Made by a program: the position numbers and the translations under genes
Part shown: piece after piece, positions 8,122 to 18,800 of the stretch
Layout of the letters: every line of letters starts with the position of its first letter
How positions within the stretch are numbered: position 1 is the stretch's first letter
From: CAXBNV01 sp963977185
Lineage (GTDB): Bacteria; Pseudomonadota; Gammaproteobacteria; JAGOUU01
Length of the DNA: 54,199 nucleotides
Direction: 5' to 3'
Assembly: GCA_963977185.1 (NCBI GenBank)
Contig: CAXBNV010000010.1
Coordinates: 1 to 54,199 of the forward strand
Notes under the pieces: generated by a model
What the model was told of the DNA's origin: nothing
Seen by the model: the letters and a program-made list of their open reading frames with translations, nothing else
Database searches by the model: none

Positions 8122-10053
8122 ATGGGTAAAGTTATTGGTATTGATTTAGGTACAACAAATTCATGTGTTGCTGTAATGGATGGTGGCAAAACAATAGTTA
8201 TTCCTAATAGTGAAGGTGATAGAACTACACCTTCGATTGTTGCTTATACAGATGGTGGTGTAAAAGTAGGTAAGATTGCAAAAAACCAAGCTGTAACAAA
8301 TCCTAAAAATACTATTTTCGCGGTTAAAAGATTAATTGGTCGTGAATTTAATGATTCTATCGTTCAAAAAGACATAAAAATGGTTCCTTATAATATTGTT
8401 AAAGCTGATAGTAACAATGATGCATGGGTTGAGGTTAATGGTGAAAAATTAGCTCCACCAAAAGTTTCTGCAGAAGTTTTAATGAAAATGAAGAAAACGG
8501 CTGAAGACTATTTAGGTGAAAAAGTAACTGAAGCAGTTATAACAGTTCCTGCTTACTTTAATGATTCTCAAAGACAAGCAACTAAAGATGCTGGTAAAAT
8601 TGCAGGGTTAGATGTTAAAAGAATTATAAATGAACCAACTGCTGCTGCTTTAGCATATGGTATGGATAAAAAGCGTGGTGATTCTAAGATTGCTGTATTT
8701 GATTTAGGCGGTGGTACTTTTGATGTTTCTATTATTGAAATAGCAGAAGTTGATGGCGAGCATCAGTTTGAAGTATTGGCAACTAATGGTGATACTTTCC
8801 TAGGTGGTGAAGATTTTGATTTGAAATTAATAGAGTTTTTATGCTCAGAGTTTAAAAAAGAACAGGGCGTTGACTTACATAATGATTCTTTGGCTTTACA
8901 AAGGCTTAAAGAATCTGCAGAAAGAGCAAAAATTGAATTATCAACTAGTCAAGAAACAGAAGTTAACTTGCCATATATTACTGCAGATGCATCTGGTCCT
9001 AAGCATTTAAATATAAAGATTACTCGTGCTAAATTTGAATCTTTAGTAGAAGAATTAGTTAAAAAGACTTTAGAGCCATGTAAGTTAGCAATTAAAGACG
9101 CGGGTCTTGATGTTTCTGAGATTAACGATGTGATTCTTGTTGGTGGGCAAACTAGAATGCCTAAAGTACAAGAAGCTGTTAAAGCATTTTTTGGTAAAGA
9201 AGCTCGTCGCGATGTTAATCCTGATGAGGCTGTTGCTGTAGGTGCTGCAATTCAAGGCGCGGTATTAACTGGCGACGTTAAAGATGTTTTATTATTGGAT
9301 GTAACTCCTTTATCATTAGGTATTGAAACAATGGGCGGTGTTATGACTAAGCTTATTGATAAAAATACAACTATTCCAACTAAAGCGTCACAAACTTTTT
9401 CTACTGCTGATGATAATCAGTCTGCAGTTACTATTCATGTACTTCAAGGAGAGCGTGAAAGAGCAAATGCTAATAAATCTTTAGGTCGATTTGATTTAGC
9501 TGATATTCCACCTGCACAAAGAGGGATGCCTCAAATTGAAGTTACTTTTGATATAGATGCTAATGGTATTATGAATGTATCTGCAAAAGATAAAGCAACA
9601 GGTAAGGCTCAGTCTATAGTTATTAAAGCATCAAGTGGTTTATCTGATGAAGAAGTTGAAGCTATGGTTAAGGATGCAAAAGCTCATGCTGAAGATGATA
9701 AAAAATTTCATGAATTGGTAAGTGTACGTAATCAAGGTGACAACTTAGTTCATGCAACAGAAAAAAGCTTGAAAGATTTAGGTGATAAAGTATCTGCTGA
9801 AGATAGAACTAAAATTGAAAGTGCTTCTGCTGAGTTAAAAGAAGTGTTAAAAACTGATGATAAAGCTCAAATAGAGTCTAAAATAGAAGCCCTATCTGCA
9901 GCATCACAAAAAATGGCTGAGCAAGCTTACGCTCAAAGCGGCGCTGCTGATGCTCAAGGTGATGCAGGTGCAAATAAAGATAGTTCTGATAAAAAAGATG
10001 ATAATGTTGTTGATGCTGATTTTGAAGAAGTTAAAGACAATAAATCTAAATAG
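8122..10053 (+). CDS. dnaK: Hsp70 chaperone DnaK
   Basis: 643 residues from the ATG at 8122, chosen because GGAG sits 9 nt upstream and the protein then starts MGKVIGIDLGTTNSC as in the family; a TTG five codons upstream is in frame but lies on the Shine-Dalgarno. The ATPase domain has the phosphate loop (IDLGTTNS, 6-13) and IFDLGGGTFD-type signatures; the linker LLLDVTPLSLG leads to the substrate domain, and the tail ends in DADFEEVKDNKSK, close to the usual EEVKDKK. It binds unfolded polypeptides in an ATP cycle with DnaJ and GrpE. A hairpin terminator follows. Confidence 0.99.
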   Translation: MGKVIGIDLGTTNSCVAVMDGGKTIVIPNSEGDRTTPSIVAYTDGGVKVGKIAKNQAVTNPKNTIFAVKRLIGREFNDSIVQKDIKMVPYNIVKADSNNDAWVEVNGEKLAPPKVSAEVLMKMKKTAEDYLGEKVTEAVITVPAYFNDSQRQATKDAGKIAGLDVKRIINEPTAAALAYGMDKKRGDSKIAVFDLGGGTFDVSIIEIAEVDGEHQFEVLATNGDTFLGGEDFDLKLIEFLCSEFKKEQGVDLHNDSLALQRLKESAERAKIELSTSQETEVNLPYITADASGPKHLNIKITRAKFESLVEELVKKTLEPCKLAIKDAGLDVSEINDVILVGGQTRMPKVQEAVKAFFGKEARRDVNPDEAVAVGAAIQGAVLTGDVKDVLLLDVTPLSLGIETMGGVMTKLIDKNTTIPTKASQTFSTADDNQSAVTIHVLQGERERANANKSLGRFDLADIPPAQRGMPQIEVTFDIDANGIMNVSAKDKATGKAQSIVIKASSGLSDEEVEAMVKDAKAHAEDDKKFHELVSVRNQGDNLVHATEKSLKDLGDKVSAEDRTKIESASAELKEVLKTDDKAQIESKIEALSAASQKMAEQAYAQSGAADAQGDAGANKDSSDKKDDNVVDADFEEVKDNKSK

Positions 10054-10088
10054 TAAGTATTAATTTACATAATTAATTAGAATATAGT

Positions 10089-10129
10089 ATCCCAGACTGT
10101 TAAATTAACTTTCTGGGATGTTTTTTTTT
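10089..10129 (+). terminator. Intrinsic terminator between dnaK and dnaJ
   Basis: ATCCCAGA (10089-10096) pairs with TCTGGGAT (10112-10119), an 8-bp stem with a 15-nt loop, followed after one G by a run of nine T. Because dnaJ begins only 20 bp later with no evident sigma-32 promoter of its own, this probably reduces readthrough and sets dnaJ below dnaK. Confidence 0.85.
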
Positions 10130-10148
10130 ATAAGGTTGATGGAAGTTT

Positions 10149-11303
10149 ATGTCAGACAAGCAAGATTATTATAAAATTTTAGGTGTTTCTAAGAGTGCAA
10201 CAAAAGATGAAATAAAAAAAGTTTATCGTAAGCTTGCTATGAAATATCATCCAGATAGAAACCCTGGAGATGAAAAATCAGAAGCGAAGTTTAAAGAAGT
10301 AAAAGAGGCTTACGAAGTTTTATCAGATGAGCAAAAGCGTGCAACTTATGATAAATTTGGTCATGCCGGTATGAATGGCGCTGCAGGCAGTGGCTTTGGC
10401 GGTAGTGCTCAAAGTGGATTTGGTGACATCTTTGAAGATATTTTTGGAGATATTTTTGGCGGTGGCGGTGGAGCATCTCATCGTTCTGGCGGATTTTCAT
10501 CAAGCGCACAAAGAGGTTCTGATTTAAGGTATCCTTTAGAGCTAACTTTAGAACAAGCAGTTGGTGGAGCTAATATTAATATAAAGGTTCCATCGTATGT
10601 TTCATGTGATGAATGTTTAGGCTCAGGAGCTAAAAAAGGTTCAGGAGCTACTTCTTGCTCAACTTGTAATGGTATTGGCCAAGTTAGAATGCAACAAGGA
10701 TTTTTTTCTATTCAGCAAGCATGTCCAACTTGTCATGGGGCTGGTAAAGTAATCAAAGATCCATGTCAAAATTGTTCTGGTCAAGGAAGAGTTAGAAAGA
10801 ATAAAAATTTATCAGTGAATATTCCAGCTGGAGTTGATACTGGTGACAGAATTAGATTAAGCGCTGAAGGTGAGGCCGGGGTCAATGGCGGTCCTAATGG
10901 TGATTTATATGTAGAAGTAAAAGTTAAAAGCCATGATATTTTTAGAAGAGAAAATAATGACCTTTATTGTGATGTCCCTATTAGTTTTGTAATGACAGCA
11001 TTGGGTGGAGAAATTGATGTTCCAACATTAAATGGAAGAGTTAAATTAAAAATTCCAGCAGGGACTCAATCAGGACGTCATTTTAGAATTAGAGGTAAAG
11101 GTGTTCCTGGCATAAGAGGTGGGGCTCAAGGTGATTTATTATGTCAAGTTATAGTAGAAACCCCAGTTAATTTAACTAGTGAACAAAAAGAGTTATTAAC
11201 TAAATTTAATGATTCTATGATTAATACAGGAGATAAGCATACTCCTAAAAATAGAAGTTGGTTTGAATCATTAAAAAATTTTTTTGATGATTTTAATAAA
11301 TAA
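10149..11303 (+). CDS. dnaJ: Hsp40 co-chaperone DnaJ
   Basis: 384 residues. DnaJ delivers clients to DnaK and stimulates its ATPase. It has a J domain with HPD at 34-36, a Gly/Phe-rich linker (about 70-120), four zinc-binding CxxCxGxG-type motifs (153-160, 170-177, 192-199, 206-213) and C-terminal substrate-binding domains, so it is a class I (DnaJ/A) protein of normal length. A GGAAG motif precedes the ATG. It is the last gene of the heat-shock operon, separated from dnaK by the terminator at 10089. Confidence 0.98.
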   Translation: MSDKQDYYKILGVSKSATKDEIKKVYRKLAMKYHPDRNPGDEKSEAKFKEVKEAYEVLSDEQKRATYDKFGHAGMNGAAGSGFGGSAQSGFGDIFEDIFGDIFGGGGGASHRSGGFSSSAQRGSDLRYPLELTLEQAVGGANINIKVPSYVSCDECLGSGAKKGSGATSCSTCNGIGQVRMQQGFFSIQQACPTCHGAGKVIKDPCQNCSGQGRVRKNKNLSVNIPAGVDTGDRIRLSAEGEAGVNGGPNGDLYVEVKVKSHDIFRRENNDLYCDVPISFVMTALGGEIDVPTLNGRVKLKIPAGTQSGRHFRIRGKGVPGIRGGAQGDLLCQVIVETPVNLTSEQKELLTKFNDSMINTGDKHTPKNRSWFESLKNFFDDFNK

Positions 11304-11350
11304 AAAAATAGTTTATTTAAGTATTAAGAAGTAAAAAGGAGAATGAGTAT

Positions 11351-11830
11351 ATGGCGATGATACCTATGACAACCGAGGGAGAAAAATTATTGCAAGATGA
11401 ATTGCAAAAATTAAAGTCAGTTGAAAGACCAGTTGTGATTCAAGCAATAGCCGAAGCAAGGGCGCATGGAGATTTAAAAGAAAATGCTGAATATCATGCA
11501 GCAAGAGAGAAGCAAAGCTTTTTAGAAGGAAGAATTAATGATATTGAAAGTAAGTTATCCAATGCTCAGATTATTGATGTTACAAGAATAAAAAATGAAG
11601 GTCGTATTATATTTGGTTCAACAGTAACTTTAAATGATTTAAATCACTCTAAAGAATTAACTTATAAAATTGTTGGTGAGGATGAAGCTGATCTTACTAA
11701 AAATAAAATATCATTAAAATCGCCAATTGCAAGAGCTTTAATAGGTAAAAATAAGAATGATTTTGTTGAAGTCATAACACCTCGTGGAGATGTTAATGAG
11801 TTTGAAATAAAAAAAGTGGAATATATTTAA
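11351..11830 (+). CDS. greA: Transcription elongation factor GreA
   Basis: 159 residues. GreA enters the RNA polymerase secondary channel and stimulates cleavage of backtracked transcripts. It has an N-terminal antiparallel coiled coil (about 1-75) with the conserved DLKENAEYHAAREKQ tip, then the globular domain with GSTVTL and ISLKSPIARALIGK. AAGGAG is 9 nt before the ATG. It lies 47 bp after dnaJ and 10 bp before rlmE, the greA-rlmE-ftsH order seen in other gammaproteobacteria. Confidence 0.97.
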   Translation: MAMIPMTTEGEKLLQDELQKLKSVERPVVIQAIAEARAHGDLKENAEYHAAREKQSFLEGRINDIESKLSNAQIIDVTRIKNEGRIIFGSTVTLNDLNHSKELTYKIVGEDEADLTKNKISLKSPIARALIGKNKNDFVEVITPRGDVNEFEIKKVEYI

Positions 11831-11840
11831 GATAGTTATT

Positions 11841-12512
11841 TTGAAAGATAAAAAAGTAAAAAGTAAAACAAAAAATACATCTAATAAATCGTGGGTTCAT
11901 CGGCATCTAAAAGACGGTTTTGTTAAAAAGTCACAACAAGATGGCTTTTTTTCAAGAGCAGCTTATAAGCTTTTAGAAATTAATGAAAAAGCTAAATTGT
12001 TTAAGCCTAACATGATTGTTTTAGACTTAGGTGCAGCTCCAGGTAGCTGGTCACAAGTTGCATCTAATTATATCAAACCAAAAGGGATTATATTTGCTTT
12101 AGATTTACTTGAATTAAAAGATATATCTAAAATTAACAATATAAAATTCTTTCAGGCGGATATAAATGCACTTACTACTTTTGAATTGCTTAAAGAAGAG
12201 TTAAACTTAATAGATTCAGGTAGTAAATTTGATATAGTAATGTCTGATATGGCACCAAGTTTGACAGGAATATCTAGTGTTGATGGAGCAAGGATGTCGG
12301 AGTTATTATTAAGTTCTTTAGAGATAGTAAAAAATTTTTTAAACCAAAATGGCTCTTTCGTAGTGAAGTTATTTCAAGGTGCGGATTTTAATAATCAGAT
12401 TAAAAACATTAAGTTATGTTTTGAGTCAGTTAATATATTGAAACCTAAAGCATCAAGAGGAGAGTCAAAAGAAGTATATATTTTGGCTAAAAGGTTGAAA
12501 ACGATATTATAA
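11841..12512 (+). CDS. rlmE: 23S rRNA 2'-O-ribose (U2552) methyltransferase RlmE
   Basis: 223 residues. RlmE (RrmJ, FtsJ) methylates the ribose of U2552 in the 23S A loop, a late step of large-subunit assembly. Seen: SAM motif VLDLGAAPGSWSQ (60-72), K43 in RAAYKLLEI, SDMAPSLTG, SFVVKLFQGADF and the final SRGESKEVYILAKR, which supply the K-D-K-E catalytic residues. The start is a TTG at 11841 with a weak Shine-Dalgarno; no nearby ATG fits the family N-terminus. It precedes ftsH as in E. coli. Confidence 0.96.
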   Translation: MKDKKVKSKTKNTSNKSWVHRHLKDGFVKKSQQDGFFSRAAYKLLEINEKAKLFKPNMIVLDLGAAPGSWSQVASNYIKPKGIIFALDLLELKDISKINNIKFFQADINALTTFELLKEELNLIDSGSKFDIVMSDMAPSLTGISSVDGARMSELLLSSLEIVKNFLNQNGSFVVKLFQGADFNNQIKNIKLCFESVNILKPKASRGESKEVYILAKRLKTIL

Positions 12513-12553
12513 TATAAAGATTAGGACTTATATTTAAAAAGAGGATTAGTTAC

Positions 12554-14506
12554 GTGAATGATACGTCAAAAAATATATTATTGTGGGTAGTTATTGTAAT
12601 AATATTAGTTTCTGTATTTAGCAATTTTGGGCCTAATAATACTTCTGCATCGAAAATAGAGTATTCAGCTTTTATTGATAGGGTGCAATCAGGAATGGTC
12701 GAGCGAGTTGTTATAGATCCAGAGCTTAGAAAAATTACAGGTTTGGATAAAAATGGCTCTAAATTTATTACTTATATGCCTTTATCTGACCCCCAATTAG
12801 TTAATGAACTGTTAAGTCAGAAAGTTAATTTTTCTGGTAGACCACCAGAGCAAAAAAGTTTACTGTTAAGTATATTTATAAATTGGTTTCCGATTTTATT
12901 ATTCATAGGAATCTGGATTTATATTTTAAGGCAAATGCAAGGCGGTGGCGGTGGTCGCGGAGCAATGTCATTTGGAAAAAGTAAAGCTAAGTTATTAGAT
13001 GAAAATCAAGTAAAGGTAACTTTTAAAGATGTTGCTGGAGTTGATGAAGCTAAAGAAGAAGTTTCTGAATTAGTAGAATTTTTAAAAGATCCAGGCAAAT
13101 TTCAGGACTTAGGCGGTGCTATTCCTAAAGGTGTGCTTATGATGGGGCCTCCAGGAACAGGTAAAACTTTATTGGCAAGAGCTATCGCAGGTGAAGCAAA
13201 GGTGCCATTTTTTACCATTTCTGGTTCTGATTTTGTAGAAATGTTTGTTGGTGTAGGCGCATCTCGTGTTCGAGATATGTTTGAGCAGGCAAAAAAAAGG
13301 GCTCCTTGTATTATTTTTATTGATGAAATTGATGCAGTAGGAAGACATCGTGGTGCTGGATTAGGCGGTGGTCATGATGAAAGAGAGCAAACTTTGAATC
13401 AATTGTTAGTAGAGCTAGATGGTTTTGGTGCTAATGAGGGTGTTATTGTTATTGCTGCAACTAATAGACCGGATGTATTAGATCCTGCTTTATTAAGACC
13501 AGGAAGATTTGATAGACAAGTTGTTGTTGGTTTACCTGATATTAGAGGACGTGAGGGTATCATTAAAGTCCATATGAAAAAAATTAAGATATCTGATGAT
13601 ATTAACCCAAGAGTTATAGCAAGAGGAACACCGGGTTTTTCAGGAGCTGATTTAGCAAATTTAGTTAATGAAGCAGCTTTGTTAACGGCAAGAGCAAATA
13701 AAAAATTGGTCGATATGCAGGCTTTTGATGATGCCCGTGACAAAATATTAATGGGTGCTGAACGACGTAGTTTAGTTATGTCTGATAAAGAAAAATTAAA
13801 TACAGCATATCATGAATCAGGTCATACTATCGTCGGTCATTTAGTACCAGAATATGATCCTGTTTATAAAGTAACTATAATACCAAGAGGCCGAGCATTA
13901 GGGGTAACTATGTATTTACCTGAGGCTGACAGTGTTTCAAGAAGCAAGTTATATCTAGATAGTCAAATATCAGTAATGTTTGGTGGCAGAATTGCTGAAG
14001 AATTAATAAATGGTGAAGATCAAGTAACAACAGGAGCTAGCAATGATATTCAAAAAGCAACGGAAGTTGCTCGCAATATGGTTGTAAGATGGGGACTTTC
14101 TAAAAAGCTTGGACCTTTATTATATGCAAAAGAAGATGAAGAAGTTTTTTTAGGTCATTCGATGAATAAGCAAAGTGGTGTTTCTGATTCAACTGCATCA
14201 ATGATTGATAATGAAGTTAGGGATATTATTGAGAAAAACTATAATATAGCTAAAGATATATTAGAAAAAAATCTTGATAAGTTGCATATAATGACTAAAG
14301 CTTTAATGAAATATGAAACTTTAGATGCAGGACAAATAAAAGATATTATGGATGGTCGTGAAGTTAAGCCCCCTAAAGACTGGGATGATTGTTCTTCTAA
14401 TACTACAGGATCTAATAAAGTTGATTCTAAAGATGAAGTTACCGAGCATAAAAAACCAAAAGATTCAGAGAAGCCCGTTGGTGATGAATTAAATGCAGAT
14501 AAATAA
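12554..14506 (+). CDS. ftsH: Membrane ATP-dependent zinc metalloprotease FtsH
   Basis: 650 residues. FtsH is a hexameric AAA+ protease of the inner membrane that degrades damaged membrane proteins and regulators such as sigma-32 and LpxC in relatives. Two membrane segments (about 7-24 and 103-124) flank a periplasmic domain. Walker A GPPGTGKT is at 198-205, Walker B IIFIDEID near 253-260, the second region of homology includes RPGRFDR, and the zinc site HESGH is at 420-424. The start is GTG at 12554. The tail beyond about 615 is hydrophilic and variable. It overlaps folP by 14 nt. Confidence 0.98.
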   Translation: MNDTSKNILLWVVIVIILVSVFSNFGPNNTSASKIEYSAFIDRVQSGMVERVVIDPELRKITGLDKNGSKFITYMPLSDPQLVNELLSQKVNFSGRPPEQKSLLLSIFINWFPILLFIGIWIYILRQMQGGGGGRGAMSFGKSKAKLLDENQVKVTFKDVAGVDEAKEEVSELVEFLKDPGKFQDLGGAIPKGVLMMGPPGTGKTLLARAIAGEAKVPFFTISGSDFVEMFVGVGASRVRDMFEQAKKRAPCIIFIDEIDAVGRHRGAGLGGGHDEREQTLNQLLVELDGFGANEGVIVIAATNRPDVLDPALLRPGRFDRQVVVGLPDIRGREGIIKVHMKKIKISDDINPRVIARGTPGFSGADLANLVNEAALLTARANKKLVDMQAFDDARDKILMGAERRSLVMSDKEKLNTAYHESGHTIVGHLVPEYDPVYKVTIIPRGRALGVTMYLPEADSVSRSKLYLDSQISVMFGGRIAEELINGEDQVTTGASNDIQKATEVARNMVVRWGLSKKLGPLLYAKEDEEVFLGHSMNKQSGVSDSTASMIDNEVRDIIEKNYNIAKDILEKNLDKLHIMTKALMKYETLDAGQIKDIMDGREVKPPKDWDDCSSNTTGSNKVDSKDEVTEHKKPKDSEKPVGDELNADK

Positions 14507-15353
14507 AAATATAACAAGTAAAAAAAAGGCGTTAGATTTATTAAAACCTAATATTATGGGTATTTTAAATGTAACGCCTGATTCTTTTTCTGATGGAAAT
14601 CAATATAATAATATCGATTCAGCTTTATATCATGTAGAACACATGATAAAAGATGGAGCTGATATTATAGATATTGGTGGAGAATCAACCCGCCCTAATG
14701 CTGATAAAGTTTCTTTGCAAGAAGAAATTGATAGAGTTCTGCCTATTGTTGAAAAAATTATTTCTAATTTTGATGTAATTATTTCAGTTGATACTAGTAA
14801 ACCAGAAATCATGAAATTAGTGTTATCTAAAGGCGTTAGCATTATTAATGATGTAAGAGCATTGCGACTAGATAATGCTATCAATGTTATTGCAAAATAT
14901 AATCCAATGGTTATATTAATGCATATGCTTGCTGAGCCTAAAATTATGCAAAAAGTAATAATTAAAGAAAACGTTTATAGTAATGTAGTATCTGATATAA
15001 GAAATTACTTAAAAAAGCGAGCTGATGCATGTATTAACGCAGGTATTAGCTCTAAAAATATAATATTAGATCCAGGATTTGGTTTTGGCAAAAGCTTTGA
15101 AGATAATGCTCATATTTTAAATAATTTAAATGAATTTTCAGATTTGGGCTACCCGCTAGCAGTCGGCCTATCTAGAAAATCAATGATATCTTGTGCTTTG
15201 GGTGAGAAGTACACTGTAGATAAAAGGTTATATCCAAGCATAGCTTTAGCTGTTATGAGCGTATTAAATGGTGCTAAAATAATTAGGACTCATGATGTAA
15301 AAGCAACTAGAGAAGCTTGTGAAATTGCCCATAAAGTGCAAGAACATGATTAA
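14493..15353 (+). CDS. folP: Dihydropteroate synthase
   Basis: 286 residues. It condenses p-aminobenzoate with 6-hydroxymethyl-dihydropterin diphosphate in folate synthesis and is the sulfonamide target. Seen: NVTPDSFSDG (26-35), DIIDIGGESTRP, a FGFGKSFEDN loop after ILDPG, and the late LSRKSMI lysine/serine loop. The start lies inside the ftsH end (14-nt overlap), implying coupling. In E. coli folP is followed by glmM; here ruvC intervenes and glmM is about 11 kb away. Confidence 0.97.
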   Translation: MQINKNITSKKKALDLLKPNIMGILNVTPDSFSDGNQYNNIDSALYHVEHMIKDGADIIDIGGESTRPNADKVSLQEEIDRVLPIVEKIISNFDVIISVDTSKPEIMKLVLSKGVSIINDVRALRLDNAINVIAKYNPMVILMHMLAEPKIMQKVIIKENVYSNVVSDIRNYLKKRADACINAGISSKNIILDPGFGFGKSFEDNAHILNNLNEFSDLGYPLAVGLSRKSMISCALGEKYTVDKRLYPSIALAVMSVLNGAKIIRTHDVKATREACEIAHKVQEHD

Positions 15354-15380
15354 ATAAATTAAATTAAATGGAATATTAAT

Positions 15381-15872
15381 TTGCAAACAATATTAGGAAT
15401 AGATCCAGGATCACATTATGCTGGGTTTGGTATTATTAAAATAGATTCAAAATCTAAAAAAGCTTTATATGTTACATCAGGTGTTATTAATTTATCTAAA
15501 ATTCAAGAGTTTGATGCTAAGTTATTAGAATTATACAAAAATATTTGTGAAATTATCAATATTTATAAACCAGATAATGCTGCAATAGAAGATTTATTTG
15601 TTTATAAAAATGTACAATCAGCAATAAAACTTAGCCATGCAAGAGCTGCTTGTATTTTAGCATTAGCTAATTCAGAAATTAAATTTAAAAGTTATTCTCC
15701 AAGGTATGTTAAAAAAACGGTAACAGGGCATGGTGGTTCAGATAAAGATAAGGTTCAACAAGTAGTTAAAAGTATTTTAAATATAGATGAAACTTGTGTT
15801 TTAAAAGCAGATGCTTCAGATGCTCTAGCAATTGCTTTGAGCTATTATTATAGCTCTAATTTTGTATATTAA
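15381..15872 (+). CDS. ruvC: Holliday-junction resolvase RuvC
   Basis: 163 residues. RuvC is a dimeric endonuclease that cuts four-way junctions in the RuvABC resolvasome. The four acidic catalytic residues appear as D8 (GIDPGS), E70 (AIEDLF), D144 and D147 (DASDALAIAL). The start is a TTG at 15381 with GGAAT upstream; it matches the family start MxxILGIDPG. Normal partners ruvA and ruvB are not in the window, and the common neighbours aspS and yebC are about 8-10 kb downstream, separated by the accessory block. It converges with the next gene, 6 bp apart. Confidence 0.96.
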   Translation: MQTILGIDPGSHYAGFGIIKIDSKSKKALYVTSGVINLSKIQEFDAKLLELYKNICEIINIYKPDNAAIEDLFVYKNVQSAIKLSHARAACILALANSEIKFKSYSPRYVKKTVTGHGGSDKDKVQQVVKSILNIDETCVLKADASDALAIALSYYYSSNFVY

Positions 15873-15878
15873 AATATT

Positions 15879-18800
15879 CTAAAATCCAGAAAAGTCTTTC
15901 ATTAAAGGCTCATATTTATATTTTTCAGAAATTTCATAGTCTTTATAATTGAGAGCTAAAGATTCTAGTTGTTCTAATACTGATTTAAATCTACTGTTAT
16001 ATAAATAATTATACTCACCTTGCTTAACTCTTTCTATAGTATATGCAATAGTTTTTAATCTTTTAAAAAGGGTATCTTCAGTATTTTTACTGTCAGTTAA
16101 AATATTATATAAAGTATTACATATTTTTAACTTTTGATAACCTTGTCGGTATGTAAAAAAATATTGACCATCTGATGCTAAAGTATCTTTATATTTTTTA
16201 ATTATTTTTAACATATTAGATAGAGTATTTGTTTCGGTATTATCTGTATAAAGATATTCATTGTGAGCTTTAATTTCATCATCAAGACTAGTCTGTTCTA
16301 GTTTTTCAAGTATAGCATCAAGAAATGCTATGTTATTTTGCACAGAATCCATTAATAACTCTTCAGACATTGACTCATATATATTTTTTATTTTTTTTAA
16401 TACTTTAATATTGTTATTATCATATTTATTATATATTTCTAATAATTTTTTAAATTTAGTTGATGATGAACTATTTGTTTTATCAAAAAATTCAAAAAAT
16501 AATTTTTGGTTATTGCAAGCAAGTCCTGCATTATAATTAATATCAAAATTAGGAGTCGTTTGATTTGTAGTAGATTGAATTTCTTTTAAAATATTATTTA
16601 TTTTATTAATAATAGGAATATCATCTAATTCTTTATGATATTCAGATAGTGTATCAATAGCTTTTCTGTAAAAAAATATTGAGAATTCATAGGCTTTAAT
16701 GAAGAAAGAAGATACAGCGGCATATAAATCACCAAATAAATAATAACATTTTTGGTCAAGTTTTAATTTAGAAAAATTAACTTTGTTGTAATAATCTTTA
16801 TTACTTGGGATATCTAATATTTTTTTTATAGTTTGTAATGTTTTGCCAAATTCTCCTGATATTAAAATACTGTGGCTTGTAATCAGGTTTTCTATAAATT
16901 GATATAATAGTTTTAAAGTATCTTCATGAGTTTGTGGTACATCAATTGAATGTTCTAATATACTAGATAATAAATTTGCAATAACTCTTTTTTGATGTCC
17001 TAGCCTAAACGAAAATAAAAATTGTGATTGAATAACTTGGTTATTACAATAAGAGTTTATTTTTTGTAAGCATGAAGTTATAGTTTTATGATTTTGAGAA
17101 TAATTATCTTTAATTGTTAGTAATGAGTAAGTAGTGTTTGTTTTTGGATTTTGATTTGTTTTGCTTGTAATTGTAGATATAATTTTTTTTTCATAAATAT
17201 CGTCAACATCATTATCAGTATCAGGTAAAGCAGATTCTAATTTATAGCTAGATGAACTAGAGGAGTTATTATCATTATCTGTATGATTATCTGATTCAAA
17301 CACGCTATTAATCATATCATCTTTATCGTGAGCATGTCTTTTAGTGCCAGATTTTTTTTGTCCAGCAAGAGCATCAATACTTTCGGTGTGCATTTTAGAT
17401 GTGGCTTTATAATCTGACTCTAAATCTAAAAGGTCTTCTACTTTTATAGACGTAAGCGTTTCTAGTTGATGCTTCTCTTCAATAGGCTTAATTACAATCC
17501 AAGAAATATTATTATAAATTAAAGATTTACTAAAGCTATTATATTTTAGTAGCTTATATAATTGATTATAATATTTTTTATATATATCATTTTGATTAAT
17601 TCTTTCTAAGTAGATTTGTGCACTACCAAAATCATTTTCTCTTATATAAATGTAACTAAGAATAATATTTATTTTATTTTTTATATCATGATCATTATTA
17701 TGAAGATTATATTTATTAATATTTAATATGGTTTTTTTTATTTTATTAAAAATGAAAGGCTTATCTAGCTCATATTTAAAAAAATTTTCAAAGAAAAACA
17801 CGCTATTATTTAATATAAAATCTTGTAGATCATTTATATAATTATTAGATGAGATTATGATGTGTTGATATTGGATAGGCTGATATTTTGTGTTTTTTTG
17901 ATATAAATCATCAAGTAATTTTCTTATAATTAAAATTGACTTATTATCATTATGCTGAATAAAATAATTAAATAAGAATCGTAGTTCAGCAGGATTATTT
18001 TTGATTTTTTCATTAGATTTATAATTATTAATAAGGCATATTTTATCGTCTATTATTTGTAGCTGAGTTTCTATTTCTTTGTTGTCTGATTGTTTTAAAA
18101 ATTCAGGATTTATTTTTTTTAAAAATAAAGTAGCTTTATCTTTATTACCAGCTTCGAAATACCCTGTAGATAAAATTACATACAAATATTGCTGAATATT
18201 ATGTTCTGCAAGCTCAGTTTTCTTAGATAGTTCTTCTATTAGAATTAATAATTCAGGTTCTAATAATAATTTATTTAGATCGTATTTATTGAATAATGTT
18301 GCAAACTCTAATGGATTATCAAGAATTAGTTTCAGAATTATTTTTTTATCATAAAAATACATACCTGAATGATATTGTTTTGAAGTTGTTTCATCAACAG
18401 ACTCTTCTGAATCAAATAAATCTTCTGCATCTGATAAATCTCCTTCAAATTCAAATTGCTTTTTACGTTCTTTTTGAGTTTTTTCATCATCAGCTTTTTC
18501 TTTTGAGTATTCTTTTAATGACTCAATAGAGGTTTCTTTTATTTCTTTATAGGTTGTTAATAATTGTAATTTAAACTTTAAAAGACTGGTGACAGGATTT
18601 AAGGGATTATGATCAATATTTTGTTTTAATAATCGAAGATTATTTAAAGAAGGTTTTTCTTCATAAAATTTTTCAAGAACAAGCTTTGAGCCTAAGTTTG
18701 AATCTCTTAAGTTATTTGAAAAAATAGTAAAATCTACTTCTGATAAATCAGGATGACTATGCTGATTTATACTTTTTAGTTTAATACAAGCATCTGGGTA

